NCBI GenBank assembly: GCA_027625915.1
Contig: JANTQA010000048.1
Location: forward strand, 1,736,001-1,800,000
DNA: 64,000 nucleotides
From: Anaeramoeba flamelloides
Taxonomy: Eukaryota; Metamonada; Anaeramoebidae
Reading direction: 5' to 3'
Shown here: piece after piece, positions 52,140 to 62,615 of the stretch
How the letters are laid out: every line of letters begins with the position of its first letter
Numbering within the stretch: the first letter of the stretch is position 1
Made by a program: the position numbers and the translations under genes
Notes under the pieces: generated by a model
Seen by the model: only the letters and a program-made list of their open reading frames with translations
Databases searched by the model: none
What the model was told of the DNA's origin: nothing

Positions 52140-54413
52140 TTAATTTTCGATTTCTGTTATTTTATGTTGCAGATTTGTGTTATGTTGCATTTCTTCTTTT
52201 TCAATATTGTTTTTTCCATTTTCATTTAAATTCTCACTATTTTCCATTACTTTCTCTTTCACAATATCATTGTCATTTTGATTTTCATTTTCAGTTTCAG
52301 TTTCAGTATTAATACTGGTTTCGGTTTTAATGTTATTCCCAATTTTAAAATGCGTTTCATTTTCGATTTTCTCTTGGATATTTATGATATTATTATTATT
52401 AATGGTTGCATTATTGTTCCCATCGAAAGTTTCATTGTCATTTTCAAAAACCTCATTAAAAAACTCCTCCAATATTTGATTTTCGATATACTCAAAAACA
52501 GAGAAGGTGTTGGTTTGATTATTAAAATCCAAAAGAAAATTATAAAGTTTTGAAACTGTATAACCATAGTCTAATAGTTGTTTATATAAATTTGAAAACT
52601 TTTCTGAAAATTTCTCATCTTCAAAACTACAATAAACAAGTTCTCTCTTTGCTTCGGAGGCGGCTAACAATTGCAACAATGATTTTAATTCTTTGTCCCC
52701 TTGGAAAACGCCGCAGCCAAAATTTCCTGAAGCAATTGGCCGATTATCAAAATTAAGAATTTTTAATTTTTGGAACCCACAGTAAATTTTATTGATTTCT
52801 CTCTTAATATAAAACGGCCGATATTGCGCATAAGGTTTTTTTCTTGAAAAATTGACAGCATCGATAGCAATCAGATGAGTTTTTGTTAAACTATTTAAAT
52901 CCTGATTCTCTATCCACTTTTCTGTTCTTTTATTTTTTTCTTTTTCCTCTTCTTTTTCTAGTTTGTATTCATTTCCATTTCCATTTCCATTTCCATTTTG
53001 TGTTTCTTTTTCTTTTTCTTTTTCTTTTTCTTTTTCTTTTTCATCTTCTTTCCCGATTTCTTTTCCATTGCTTTCTCCTTCCCCAAGTACATCTTTTGGA
53101 TCTCCACCTTCGTCTTCAGGGTTATAAGCCCCATTAAAGGTGAAATCTGAACCATAACTCGTATAATTTGAATATCTTTTTGCACCAATAATGAGCACTG
53201 TCTCATTTTTTTTCATTTTTTCAATAATCATGCATGAGACAACCAATTCTGGGCAGATTGCAAATCTAATTTCTTCTTGTACACATCCATTTGAGAGCAC
53301 ACCACCACCTATAAATTTGTTGGCAAAGTCAACTTGCAAATGTTTGTGACAGTCTTCAATTCTGAGGTGTTTGTTGATGATTAAATTTGACAATTTGCTT
53401 TCAGATGTCTCCCATTTTGGGATGTCAACTAAACGGTTTCGATAAAAAGAAACCATTCCGTTTGCCCGACGATCATTTTTTGTGACAATTTGGAAATAGT
53501 TTATAAAGCACTTCATTTTATTGCAATTTGAGTCGCTCATTTGATGTTTCCCAATATACAGTTGTGTAAAATTCCTTCGGTTTAAATATGGCGAACGAGT
53601 ATTTTGATAATCACCATATGGCATGACACAGAAAAATGAGCATGCCATTAGTGATGCAATTAGGCTCTGTGGTAACTCTTCTTTAGCGAGTCTCCCTGAT
53701 CTTAATAATTTGATCGGGCGGTTCAAACGATCCATTTCATGTGGCAAGGAGAGAACCAGATTTTGTATTTTGGGCAAAACGTTTGTAAAAAAATTTTCTT
53801 GTTCGTTTTCAGTCAGGGAATTTTCGAAAAAGGACTTGACTGGCTTCAAACTGTTTGTAGAGAGGACATTATTTATCCTTTGAAGTGCCTTCAGAAATTT
53901 CTGGCAATTGTCCAGCTTGCATTTAAGGGTTGTATTGATTAAATACCATTTTTGTAAGGGCTTCGAATTACGATTCCCAATCAGTTTGATCCACGTATTA
54001 TACTTACTACAGGGCAACAGCAAATGGCTTTTGTCCCAATAATCCCAGTTGTTGTCTTTACTTTTCAGAACGTGTCGTGGTGTTGTTGGAATCCTTTTGT
54101 ACTTTGGCTTTGACATCGGTTGGTTGACTTTCTTGTTAAGAAAGCTTGTGATTTTTTGTGTTTTTAATTGACTCTTTTCTTTTTGTTTCTGTTTGTTTCC
54201 TTGGCTTGTTTTTGGTTTTGGTTTTTGTTGAAGATTTCGGATTCTTTTTCGGTCAGGTTTCGGTTTGTTGGGAAGATTTGTTGTATTCAAGTTAACCTTT
54301 GGTTTTGGAATGTCAAGTGGTTGCTTAATATAGGTTTGGGAATTTTGTTGGTTAGTTCTTCTTTTCTTTTTGTTTTTTCTTTGTGAAAGTGTAAAAGGGT
54401 TGATATTTTCCAT
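52140..54413 (-). CDS. PARG: Poly(ADP-ribose) glycohydrolase
   Basis: Hydrolyses poly(ADP-ribose) chains after DNA damage. Single exon, 757 residues. The PARG signature is complete: QVDFANKFIGGGVLSNG with GGG at 369-371, then CVQEE with the catalytic Glu pair at 380-381, followed by IRFAICPELVVSCMI and the Tyr-rich YSNYTSYGSDFTF segment. Further C-terminal family residues are AIDAVNFSRKKPYAQY and NFGCGVFQGDKELKSLLQLLAAS. A low-complexity Glu-Lys and Asn-Gly insertion (about 455-495) splits the domain, apparently in a surface loop. The first 120 residues are basic and Pro/Gln-rich with nuclear-localisation-like KKKRR and RKRIR. TQKITSFL (85-92) is faintly like a PCNA-binding box. The C-terminal 100 residues are Asn/Glu-rich. 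Confidence 0.93.
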   Translation of the reverse strand: MENINPFTLSQRKNKKKRRTNQQNSQTYIKQPLDIPKPKVNLNTTNLPNKPKPDRKRIRNLQQKPKPKTSQGNKQKQKEKSQLKTQKITSFLNKKVNQPMSKPKYKRIPTTPRHVLKSKDNNWDYWDKSHLLLPCSKYNTWIKLIGNRNSKPLQKWYLINTTLKCKLDNCQKFLKALQRINNVLSTNSLKPVKSFFENSLTENEQENFFTNVLPKIQNLVLSLPHEMDRLNRPIKLLRSGRLAKEELPQSLIASLMACSFFCVMPYGDYQNTRSPYLNRRNFTQLYIGKHQMSDSNCNKMKCFINYFQIVTKNDRRANGMVSFYRNRLVDIPKWETSESKLSNLIINKHLRIEDCHKHLQVDFANKFIGGGVLSNGCVQEEIRFAICPELVVSCMIIEKMKKNETVLIIGAKRYSNYTSYGSDFTFNGAYNPEDEGGDPKDVLGEGESNGKEIGKEDEKEKEKEKEKEKETQNGNGNGNGNEYKLEKEEEKEKNKRTEKWIENQDLNSLTKTHLIAIDAVNFSRKKPYAQYRPFYIKREINKIYCGFQKLKILNFDNRPIASGNFGCGVFQGDKELKSLLQLLAASEAKRELVYCSFEDEKFSEKFSNLYKQLLDYGYTVSKLYNFLLDFNNQTNTFSVFEYIENQILEEFFNEVFENDNETFDGNNNATINNNNIINIQEKIENETHFKIGNNIKTETSINTETETENENQNDNDIVKEKVMENSENLNENGKNNIEKEEMQHNTNLQHKITEIEN

Positions 54414-54592
54414 TTCGAAGAACTTTATTTAAAAAAATGTTTTGAAATTTAACGGATAAATTATCTTCAATCTTTGTCAGAAAAAAAGGACCAAATTACC
54501 CCCAAGTGTTTTTATATTATCATTTGTTTTTATTAAAGTTGTTTAATTCAGTATCGATGGAAATTTATGAAATAAATCTTAAATTTATAATA

Positions 54593-54753
54593 CTGGTATT
54601 TGAATTACAAATGGGAAATTTTTTCACTTGGTTTACAATTTCCTTTTTCAAACAAAACTCCAATTTACAACCTGGCCCTGTAGGGAAACTCTGTTTGTTA
54701 TAAATAAGGAAAATGAATTGAAAATATTTTCCCATTTAGACTTCAAATACCAG
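54593..54753. mobile_element. CTGGTATTTGAA-family MITE, copy 2
   Basis: A 161-bp inverted-repeat element with ends CTGGTATTTGAATTACAAAT and CATTTAGACTTCAAATACCAG, flanked by TA. Inner arms pair around GGGAAA and CCTTTTTCAAAC blocks. It lies 180 bp upstream of the PARG start codon, so it could overlap its promoter. Confidence 0.75.
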
Positions 54754-57323
54754 TAGTCATTTTACTGCCAGATTCAAAGAAACAATTGAATATTTTTATT
54801 TCAGGCTGGAAATAACATTTTTCCAAGTATTTGTTCAAAATACTCCTAGAACAACAAAACCTAATTGGAAATAAGATTTTTTAAAGATTTTATTTAGCTC
54901 CCGAATTGAACTTTGAGATATAAGTTTAAAATGTGATAACTATTGATTGAATAATAATAAGATCAATATTTTCATTCAGCTTTTCAAAAAAATTTCATCC
55001 CAAGATCCAAATAAAATCCACATATTTCCTAAATTCCAAAAGATGGAAATTAATAATTTACTCTGATTTCAAGAAATTAAAAATTTCCCATGAAATGTTT
55101 TACTGTAGTACAAATAAAGTGCCAAAAAATTTAATCCATGTTTCAAATTAAAAGAAGTGTGTTTTTTTTGTTATAGAAAACATATACATTAGTCAACCAA
55201 AGAAACTGAGAATAAACCCTAATTCAACATGGTTTTAGTTTCTTAAAGTCTTATTATTTAAAAAGAAATTCAAAAAATAAAGGATCAAATTGGAAAATTT
55301 ATCTCAAAAAACAAGTAAAATTTTGAAGTAAAATTTTTATAATCAAAAAAAAAACAAAAAATTTCAATAAAAATTGAGAATATTGAAAAATTTTTTCAAC
55401 AAACTGTATTCCTAATTTAAATTGTACTAAAAATATCCAGATGTTTACTTTCAAAATTGATTTGAACTCATATATACTATTTGGTAGCTGATTGGATGTT
55501 ACCTTTAAACAAGAAGTAAAAACAAGCACGGATTAAATTTTGAAACAAGGATTATAGTCGTTGTACACACATTATTTTGATCATTGTATGATTTAAAATC
55601 CTTTTTGGGAAAGATGAATGAAACTTTTATTACATTAATTTAGAAAGATTTAGTACTTTGAATATAACAGTAAATATTTTTTATAACAGTTACTTGATTA
55701 TTATTGAGAAAATTTGATTAAAAAATTATGAAAATTTGAGATTCAAGATAAGTTCTCTGTTTCATCAAGTAAAAAACAATTTTACGTATAAAATTTAAAA
55801 AACCAAATGGTAAGAGTACAAAAAAAATTTTTAAGAATAAAACCATCATCTTTTCTTCTACTTATTTAAGGGACAAGTAAATCTTATTTCTTTTTTTACA
55901 GAAAGGGAATAGAGTATTCATTTCCATCATAATTCAATTAAACCCGATAAACCAAATCCTTTCTCAAACTTGTGGGAATTTAATTGTAATTTTAAAAAAG
56001 TTGATTTTTCCCATTAAATTTTCAGTCAAAAAGATTTAATCTTTAATAGGAATTTTTTGATTTTGAAAGAAAAATGAAAACTTTGCTGAATATTTTTATT
56101 TTTAAGAAATCTCACTTTGAGCAATTTATAATAGTTTGCGTAAATAAATAACCTTTCAAATTTAATCTTATTTTGTAAAAAATATAAGAAAGATAAAATA
56201 AATATTGAATACTTGAAGATAAGAAACAATTGATCTTTTATTTTATTTTCAATAATTTTTATAAATCCATTATACCAAAATAAAAGTTTAAAAGGTCCAT
56301 TTTTTTGTGATTTTTTATTAATCTCCTTTTTCAAAAATCTCATAGGAACAAAAGTTTACATGAAAGGTGAAAATTATTACTATTTAAACCTAGCCAAATA
56401 CTATGTTCAGCACTATTACTTCAAGATATTCCAAAACCTTAATTTAAAATATTGGACAAAAAAATATGGCCATTTTATGCTTTTATATTAGTTGTTAGCT
56501 TTAATAACTTATATTTAAAAGATTAGGCAATTATTTTTTTCCAATACCAAGAGAATAAACTACCAAATATTATTATTTAAATATGTATGTGATACTATCA
56601 ATTATTATTTTTTTTATCAGAATAATAAATTTGAATTCTCTTTATTTGATTGAAAATATTTGAAAATCCTTGAAATGAAAATAAGCCTACTGACACATTT
56701 ATTCTTTGGATTATTACCAAAATATTTCAAAGATTAATTAATAATTGATAATAATCAAATTAAAAAGTATTTATTTCTGTTATTAGCTGAATTTTTCGAG
56801 TTTTAAAAAAGTATTTTGGGGTAATTTTAAATTTAATAATTTGTTTTTTTTTTTTTTTCATCATATTTTTTTAAACAAAAATAAGAAAAATTGATTGGAA
56901 ATCTACTTTCCCATTTATTAAATATATACTCTTTCAAGTTTAAAAAAATTATTGAATTTTTTTTGTAATTAAGTAGATTTAGAATAAAAGTTGTTTTAAA
57001 ACTTTATGATTGTATTTTTAAACAATATTTTTGTACAATTCCTTCTTAGACAATAAGAAATCTTTCTTCTTTAAAATAAAAATAATTTTTTTGAAATAAT
57101 TCAGAAATATTTTTGAATATAGAACTTTTTCAAACTTTTGAAAAATGGATCAAACTTTTTAAAAACAATAATTCATTTTCCAAAATAACATTAAAAGTAA
57201 GTTTGGTCTTTTATTGTAGTAATCAAATTTTTACCAAAAATTTTTAATCCCAGATACGGTAAAATTTTATTTGAATTTGTGATTAAAATTATTAAAAGTT
57301 TTTAATAAATTACATTCCCTTAA
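54754..57323. other. Intergenic, no gene seen
   Basis: AT-rich spacer. Frames at 55299-55529 and 56026-56343 (minus) are 76 and 105 residues, rich in Phe, Lys, Ile and Leu, with no recognisable motif. Not called as genes. Confidence 0.4.
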
Positions 57324-57882
57324 GGTTTACAATCCCTGAAATTTGAAAAAAGGTTATTTTGTGTAGGGTAAAGTAACTTGTTAATTTGGTTCTTAGCTGA
57401 TCGATCTTAGATTAGGTATGAGTTTTAATAGTGGTTCAAAATGGTAATTGTTGACAATTTATTTTTTTATGGAATTCCCAACTCTAGATTCAAGACTAAG
57501 ATTAATAAATTGGTAAATGTTTAATAATAAATTTAGATTTTTGGGTTTTTAAAAGAAAATTTTGATTTACTTTTTAGTCAATTTACTGAATGAAAAAAAA
57601 AATTGTTTTAAAAGCTTCAAATAAAACCAAACCTAATCAAAAATTTCAATCAACAACCTACAAACCACATTTTTTTATAACTTGGCTTCAGATATATTAA
57701 TCTTGGAGTCTTCAATTCAGACTTCATTTAAAAAAAAAAAAAATTAAATTGTCAAAAATTACCATTTTGAACCACTACCAAAGCCCAAACCAAGCACAAG
57801 ATTGATCAGCAAAGAACCAAATTAAAAAGTCACTTCTCCCGACACAAGATAACCTTTTTTCAAATTTCAGGGATTGTAAACC
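57324..57882. mobile_element. TTAA-flanked long inverted-repeat element, copy 2
   Basis: A 559-bp foldback element, TTAA on both sides, ends GGTTTACAATCCCTGAAATT and CAGGGATTGTAAACC. The arms pair over most of the element: GGTTCTTAGCTGATCGATCT against GATTGATCAGCAAAGAACC, and AATGGTAATTGTTGACAATT against AATTGTCAAAAATTACCATT. About 75-80 percent alike to copy 1 at 26049 by eye. Confidence 0.82.
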
Positions 57883-58173
57883 TTAAAGATTTTACTCCAG
57901 AACAATAATTTTTAGACTTTCACAAAGAATATTTTCTTGTAAATTAATTAAATTGAGTAATTTGCAGTTGTAATTGTGAATTTGAACAACTTCAACTGAA
58001 CAGTATTAATATCTAAAGCAATATTAAATTAGTTTCTACAAGCTTAATTTTAATTACCATGCTATCACCAAAAATAAGTCCTAACCGAAAAAAAAACCTT
58101 TTGGTACTCTAATTGTAGATCTTTGGGTTACCTATCCTCATTTTTTTACTTTTATTAATTTTATACCTAAAAT

Positions 58174-61100
58174 ATGAATTCCAACGATCTTTCAATTTTG
58201 TCAAAATCTAAACGATCACAAGAATTCCGTGAATCGATCCCTTTTGTTTCCGTCACTTCTGGTCTCTCTTCGTTTGGTTATGGCTTTATTTTTGGTTCCT
58301 TCATGGGCGCACATGAAGCTATAATGCTTGAAGACGTCACCCGTAAACAAAGGTTTAATAAAGGGATGAAGCTTGTAGCACAAAACGGATGGGAAAATGG
58401 AAAAAATTTAGGCTTTTCAAGTTTCATTTATTCTTTAGTGGACACATCACTTCAAAAATGGAGAGCTAAAGACGATCGACTAAACAAGGCAATTGCTGGT
58501 TGTTTATGTGGTGCTATTCCAAAATACAAAGGTAATCTTTTATCTGCAATTCATTTACTTTTTTTTCTTTTTTTTTAAACGTTTTCAAAAAACAGTAAAC
58601 AAACTTTTTTTGATCTCTTCATTTTGAAACGTTGTCAACGTTTTTATTCAGAACTTTTGTAGTTTTGAAATAATCCAAATTGAATTTTGTTAAGGGGCTA
58701 TTTACCACAACAAAAAATTATTCTGGTAAATTTAATAGCAAATTCAAAAAATGTTCACAGAATCTTGAAATTTAAAAACGAAGTGAAAATCTGAGAACTA
58801 CAAAACAAAACCAAACTTGCTTTGAATGCTATTTTCCAAAATGAATTATTGGTATTCAAAAATTTGATCCATTTTTATCAGTTTTGTAAAAGTTCAAAAT
58901 CCAATAAAATTTTCAAATTATTTCATTAAGAATTATTTTCTTCTCTTACTGGTATTTGAATTATAAGTGGGTTAAAATTTTCACTTCGTTTTCAATTTCC
59001 CTTTTTAAATAGAGTGTCCAAATTACAATCTATTTCTTTGAGAACTCTATTTATAAAAGAAAAATATGGAAAAGGAAGTGAAAATTTTTTTCCATTTAGA
59101 GTTCAAATACCAGTAATGGATGAACTTCATCCAAGATTCTTCTAGAATTAAAGTATCTTGTAATTGAAGATTAATCGTATTAATCTTCTATAGTTTATAT
59201 ATCACTAAAAATTCTATTATAAATCTTATCTTACAATAAATTATGAGATTATTTTACCAAGAATCACCATTAAAAATTATCATTTTGAATATTTTTTTTT
59301 TGTAATTTTATCCTTTTCCAAATCTAAAAAAGAGAAACAAAAATAACAATATTCCAGTATTTAATAATTAATAAATATAACCTCTAAAAGTAACAATTTT
59401 TTCATTTTTATATATTTCAAAGATTAACTCAATAATTATCAAGACAAAAACCAAAAGATTTATTATTCTTTGTTCCCCTTCTATGAAACTAATTGGATTT
59501 TCAATATATTTTTAATAAGTGAAAACAATTTCTCAAAAAAATCTCTTCGTTAATTATTTTATTTTTTTTATCAATTGAATTTTTTAACAACTAGTCTACA
59601 TTTCAAGACAAATTTAAGAAAGATATTTTACAATTTTAAAATCTGAAAATTTCTGAATCATCCTTTCAATTTGTTTCTAACTACAGATTTTTTTTTTTAT
59701 CAGGGCAAACAAGAGGAACTAAAAACTCCTCCCTTAAAGAATAAAAAAAAAAAAAAAAAAACTACAGATTTTTTTTCTAAAATTCATTTGGTTTTTTAAC
59801 TAATATCTCTATCTTTTTTATTTAGGGAGATCAACTTTTAGTACTATTGTACCAATAAAATTTTTAGAGATATTTAAACTAGAGCTCATTAATACGATTA
59901 ATCTTCAATAACAACATATTTTAATTTTCTACTTGCCCATGGTAGACATTAATACTTTAAAAAGGAAAGAAATATTATTTTGGTGAAAGAACTGTGCAAA
60001 AATATACTTTAAAAATAAAACCACAAAGTTTTAAAATAACTTGCGATATAAAAATCCACTTAATTTTAAAAAAATGACAATAATTATTTTAAACTTGAAA
60101 AAAATATAAATTTCTTTATTCTCTACATTTTACCCATCAATTTTTTCATTTAGGCTAACAAAAAAATATACTAAAAATCATCAAACCATCAAAATAAAAA
60201 TGTACCCAAAATACTTTTTTTAAAACCTGAAAATTTAACACAAAACCTAAAGAAATACTTTTTAATTTGATTATTTCACAATAATATTTAAAACCATAAT
60301 CTTAATTATTTCAATGAATTAATAATAACCCAAAGATTAAACGTATCAATGGGTTCAACATTTATTTGACAAATTTTTAATATTTCCAAGCTAATAAAAC
60401 CAATTCAAATTAAGAATTCTAATAAAAAAAAAAAAATTAAGAGATATTATCAAATAACTGATTTTAATAAGAAATAGTTCCTTTTTTATACTATTAAATT
60501 TTTTTTAAAAAAATTACTTAATCCTTTTAAAATTAATAAAAATAAATTTAAAAATATTTTTTTTTCTGATTCTTCAAGGATTCAAATTTTTATTTATTTT
60601 TCGTTTATTTTTAAAATAAGATTAGATTTAAAATTTTATTTTTCAATACAAATCATTGGGAAATTACTAAAAGTATGATTTCCTAAAAATAAAAATGTAT
60701 ATAAAATTTTCGTTTTTCTTTCAAAATCTAAAAATTCATATTTTTAAGATCAAATCTCTTTACTGAAAATTTAATTTATCAAAATGAATTTTCTTTAAAA
60801 AATGACAATTCATTTCTATAAAGTTGATTAATAAAGAACGCTTATTGATCAGGCTAGATTGAATATTTGTGAAAATAAGTGGTTTATTGCATATTGGAAA
60901 AAAAAAAAAATACGAGTTATTAATCCCATAAAATAACCCTTTCAGATTTAAAATTGTTTAAAGATATCAAATATAGATTGAATAATCACAGTAACTAAAA
61001 GAGGGAAAGTATAAAATCATTCAAAATATCACAAATCCAACTAAATATGAAAAAAATCTTTAAATTTCAAAAACTTGTTGGAAATGGTTTTTCGGGGTGT

Positions 61101-62615
61101 GGATAGTTTTTAAAACTTTTATATTTTACAAATCGAGGATTTTGAGATTTGATTAAAAAAAAAAATACAGGTTATACATTTTTAAAAAGTAATTTAAACT
61201 CGAAATCTGGTGGAATTGTTCTTGGAGAAGGTTAAAAATCTTGAACTTTATTCATAATTTGAAGAGAGGGGATTCAACAAAATTACTTCATGCTACCGTT
61301 AGGTTTTCTTTAATTTTTGAAATAAACCAAAAATTAATTTAATTTTCTTTTCATTTCATAAATTAATAAAAACCGCCGTTAGCTTTTCCGGAATTCAAAA
61401 GAATTGAGTAAAATCTTTGATTTTTCTTTATTCTTTTGGATTCTGGAAAATCGTCGTTAGCCTTTCTTGATTTTTCTATTTATTTGTGAAGTGTTCTAGG
61501 TTTTTTTTGCTTTTTGAAATAAACAGAAAATTTTAATAAATTTTCGGTTTATTTCAAAAAGTAAAAAAAACTTAACGAAAATCGATAGATTTAACAAATA
61601 AAACAGAAAACGCCAAGAAAACCTAGGCACTTGACGGTACTCTACTACACTCTACGGTACTTTTCGGCACTACCTCAAAACTCAAAACTTATTTAGAGTT
61701 TTTTTTTTTTTATAATGCAGACAATATAATAACTCTAAGAATAGCATTTCTTTATAAAATGAAAAGAAAATAATTCATTTTTAATAAAAAAAAAAAACGA
61801 GAAAAAGAGAAAGAAAATGAAGAAATCAAAGATATTAAAATTTAAAAAGGGTTTATAACAAGCAATTGGTAAAAAATAAAAAAAAAAAATAATGTTATCT
61901 CTTTTATTAAGAACCCAAAATCGCAGCCTCGATACTTTAGATTAATTTAATTTAATTTGATAATTGATCATGAATGTTTATTTGAGTGGTTGTTGTTTAA
62001 TCCTTGTAATTTCTTTTTTTTTTTTGATCTCGATTTGCTTTAAGCCTTTGACATTTTTTGTCTTTGCTATTTAGATTTTTATTTTCAAGTTAGTCATACT
62101 TTCGTTTTAATATCACCATTATTAATAAGTAACTCCTTGATCTTTTTCCTTTGTAAATCTTCTCCCCGATATAAAGAAGATTCAGACAGGGAAAAAAATG
62201 GAAAAAAATAAAAATATAAACTTTTCAGAAAAATCATATTAATTTCTTATAGTAAAAAAAAAAAAGTCAACAAATAAAAGAGAATTTTGATCGTTTAATA
62301 TTATTTTCATTAATTAATAATCTTGAAATCTATGATTTGATGCTTAAATTTCTCTTCAAAAATTTAAATACAAGAGCACCTAGAGTATAATTTACACTTG
62401 TTCCTCAATAATAATAATAGTAATAAAAGAGAAATTTTACAAAAAAATATTTCTTTAATATATTTTTAGGACATCTTATAAAATATTTTTTATTTTAAAT
62501 TTATAAATTTATATTTTCTTAATAAATAGAGGGACCTAAACAAATGGCAAAATCGTGTTTGATGGTTGGATCTTTTTATGTTGGACTTGATTTATTATCC
62601 TCATTGATTGATTAA
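58174..62615 (+). CDS. Tim17/22/23 (PRAT) family membrane protein, two exons
   Basis: Multi-span protein of the family that includes the import channels of the mitochondrial inner membrane and solute-translocator relatives. Exons 58174-58531 and 62530-62615; 444 nt, 147 residues. Glycine-rich helix 1 is YGFIFGSFMGAHEAIM (36-51). The PRAT motif is visible: SFIY then ten residues, R97, three residues, D101, six residues, AG at 108-109 and G113. After the intron the sequence EGPKQMAKSCLMVGSFYVGL resembles the last helix (GPKAMA...F...I). It is closest in layout to Tim22-like members, but exact subfamily is uncertain. Together with the hydrogenase and Ind1 it points to a mitochondrion-related organelle. 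Confidence 0.82.
58949..59113. mobile_element. CTGGTATTTGAA-family MITE, copy 3
   Basis: A 165-bp element, ends CTGGTATTTGAATTATAAGT and TTTAGAGTTCAAATACCAG, flanked by TA. The two halves pair through AGTGAAAATTTT and its reverse complement. Located in the PRAT-gene intron. Confidence 0.78.
61290..61685. repeat. Modular palindromic array 6
   Basis: Starts CCGTTAGGTTTTCTTTAATT. Contains GCTTTTCCGGAATTCAAAAG mirrored by TTCTTTTGGATTCTGGAAAA, and TGCTTTTTGAAATAAACAGA mirrored by CGGTTTATTTCAAAAAGTAA. Ends with CCTAGGCACTTGACGGTACT then CTACTACACTCTACGGTACT. Located in the PRAT-gene intron. Confidence 0.75.
62283..62425 (+). mobile_element. LINE family 2 3'-end fragment
   Basis: ATTATTTTCATTAATTAATA then ATCTTGAAATCTATGATTT, and a GAGCACCTAGAGTATAATTT end, match the 3' ends at about 5900-6020 and 25675-25790. 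A-rich tail follows. It ends about 100 bp before the last PRAT exon. Confidence 0.65.

Larger units (their letters stand above)
58532..62529 (+). other. 4.0-kb intron of PRAT gene
   Basis: Donor GTAATC after the G of a Glu codon, acceptor AAATAG at 62529. Contains a CTGGTATTTGAA MITE (58949), array 6 (61290), a LINE 3' fragment (62283) and a 37-bp block at 59702-59739 (AAGAGGAACTAAAAACTCCT) that also occurs inverted at 35146-35185. No nested gene seen. Confidence 0.8.

Noticed and set aside
54506-54703. 65-residue plus-strand frame upstream of PARG
   Set aside because: Runs through the CTGGTATTTGAA element; not a gene.
56026-56343. 105-residue minus-strand frame
   Set aside because: Rich in Phe, Lys, Ile and Leu as expected from AT-rich non-coding DNA; no motif or neighbour support.
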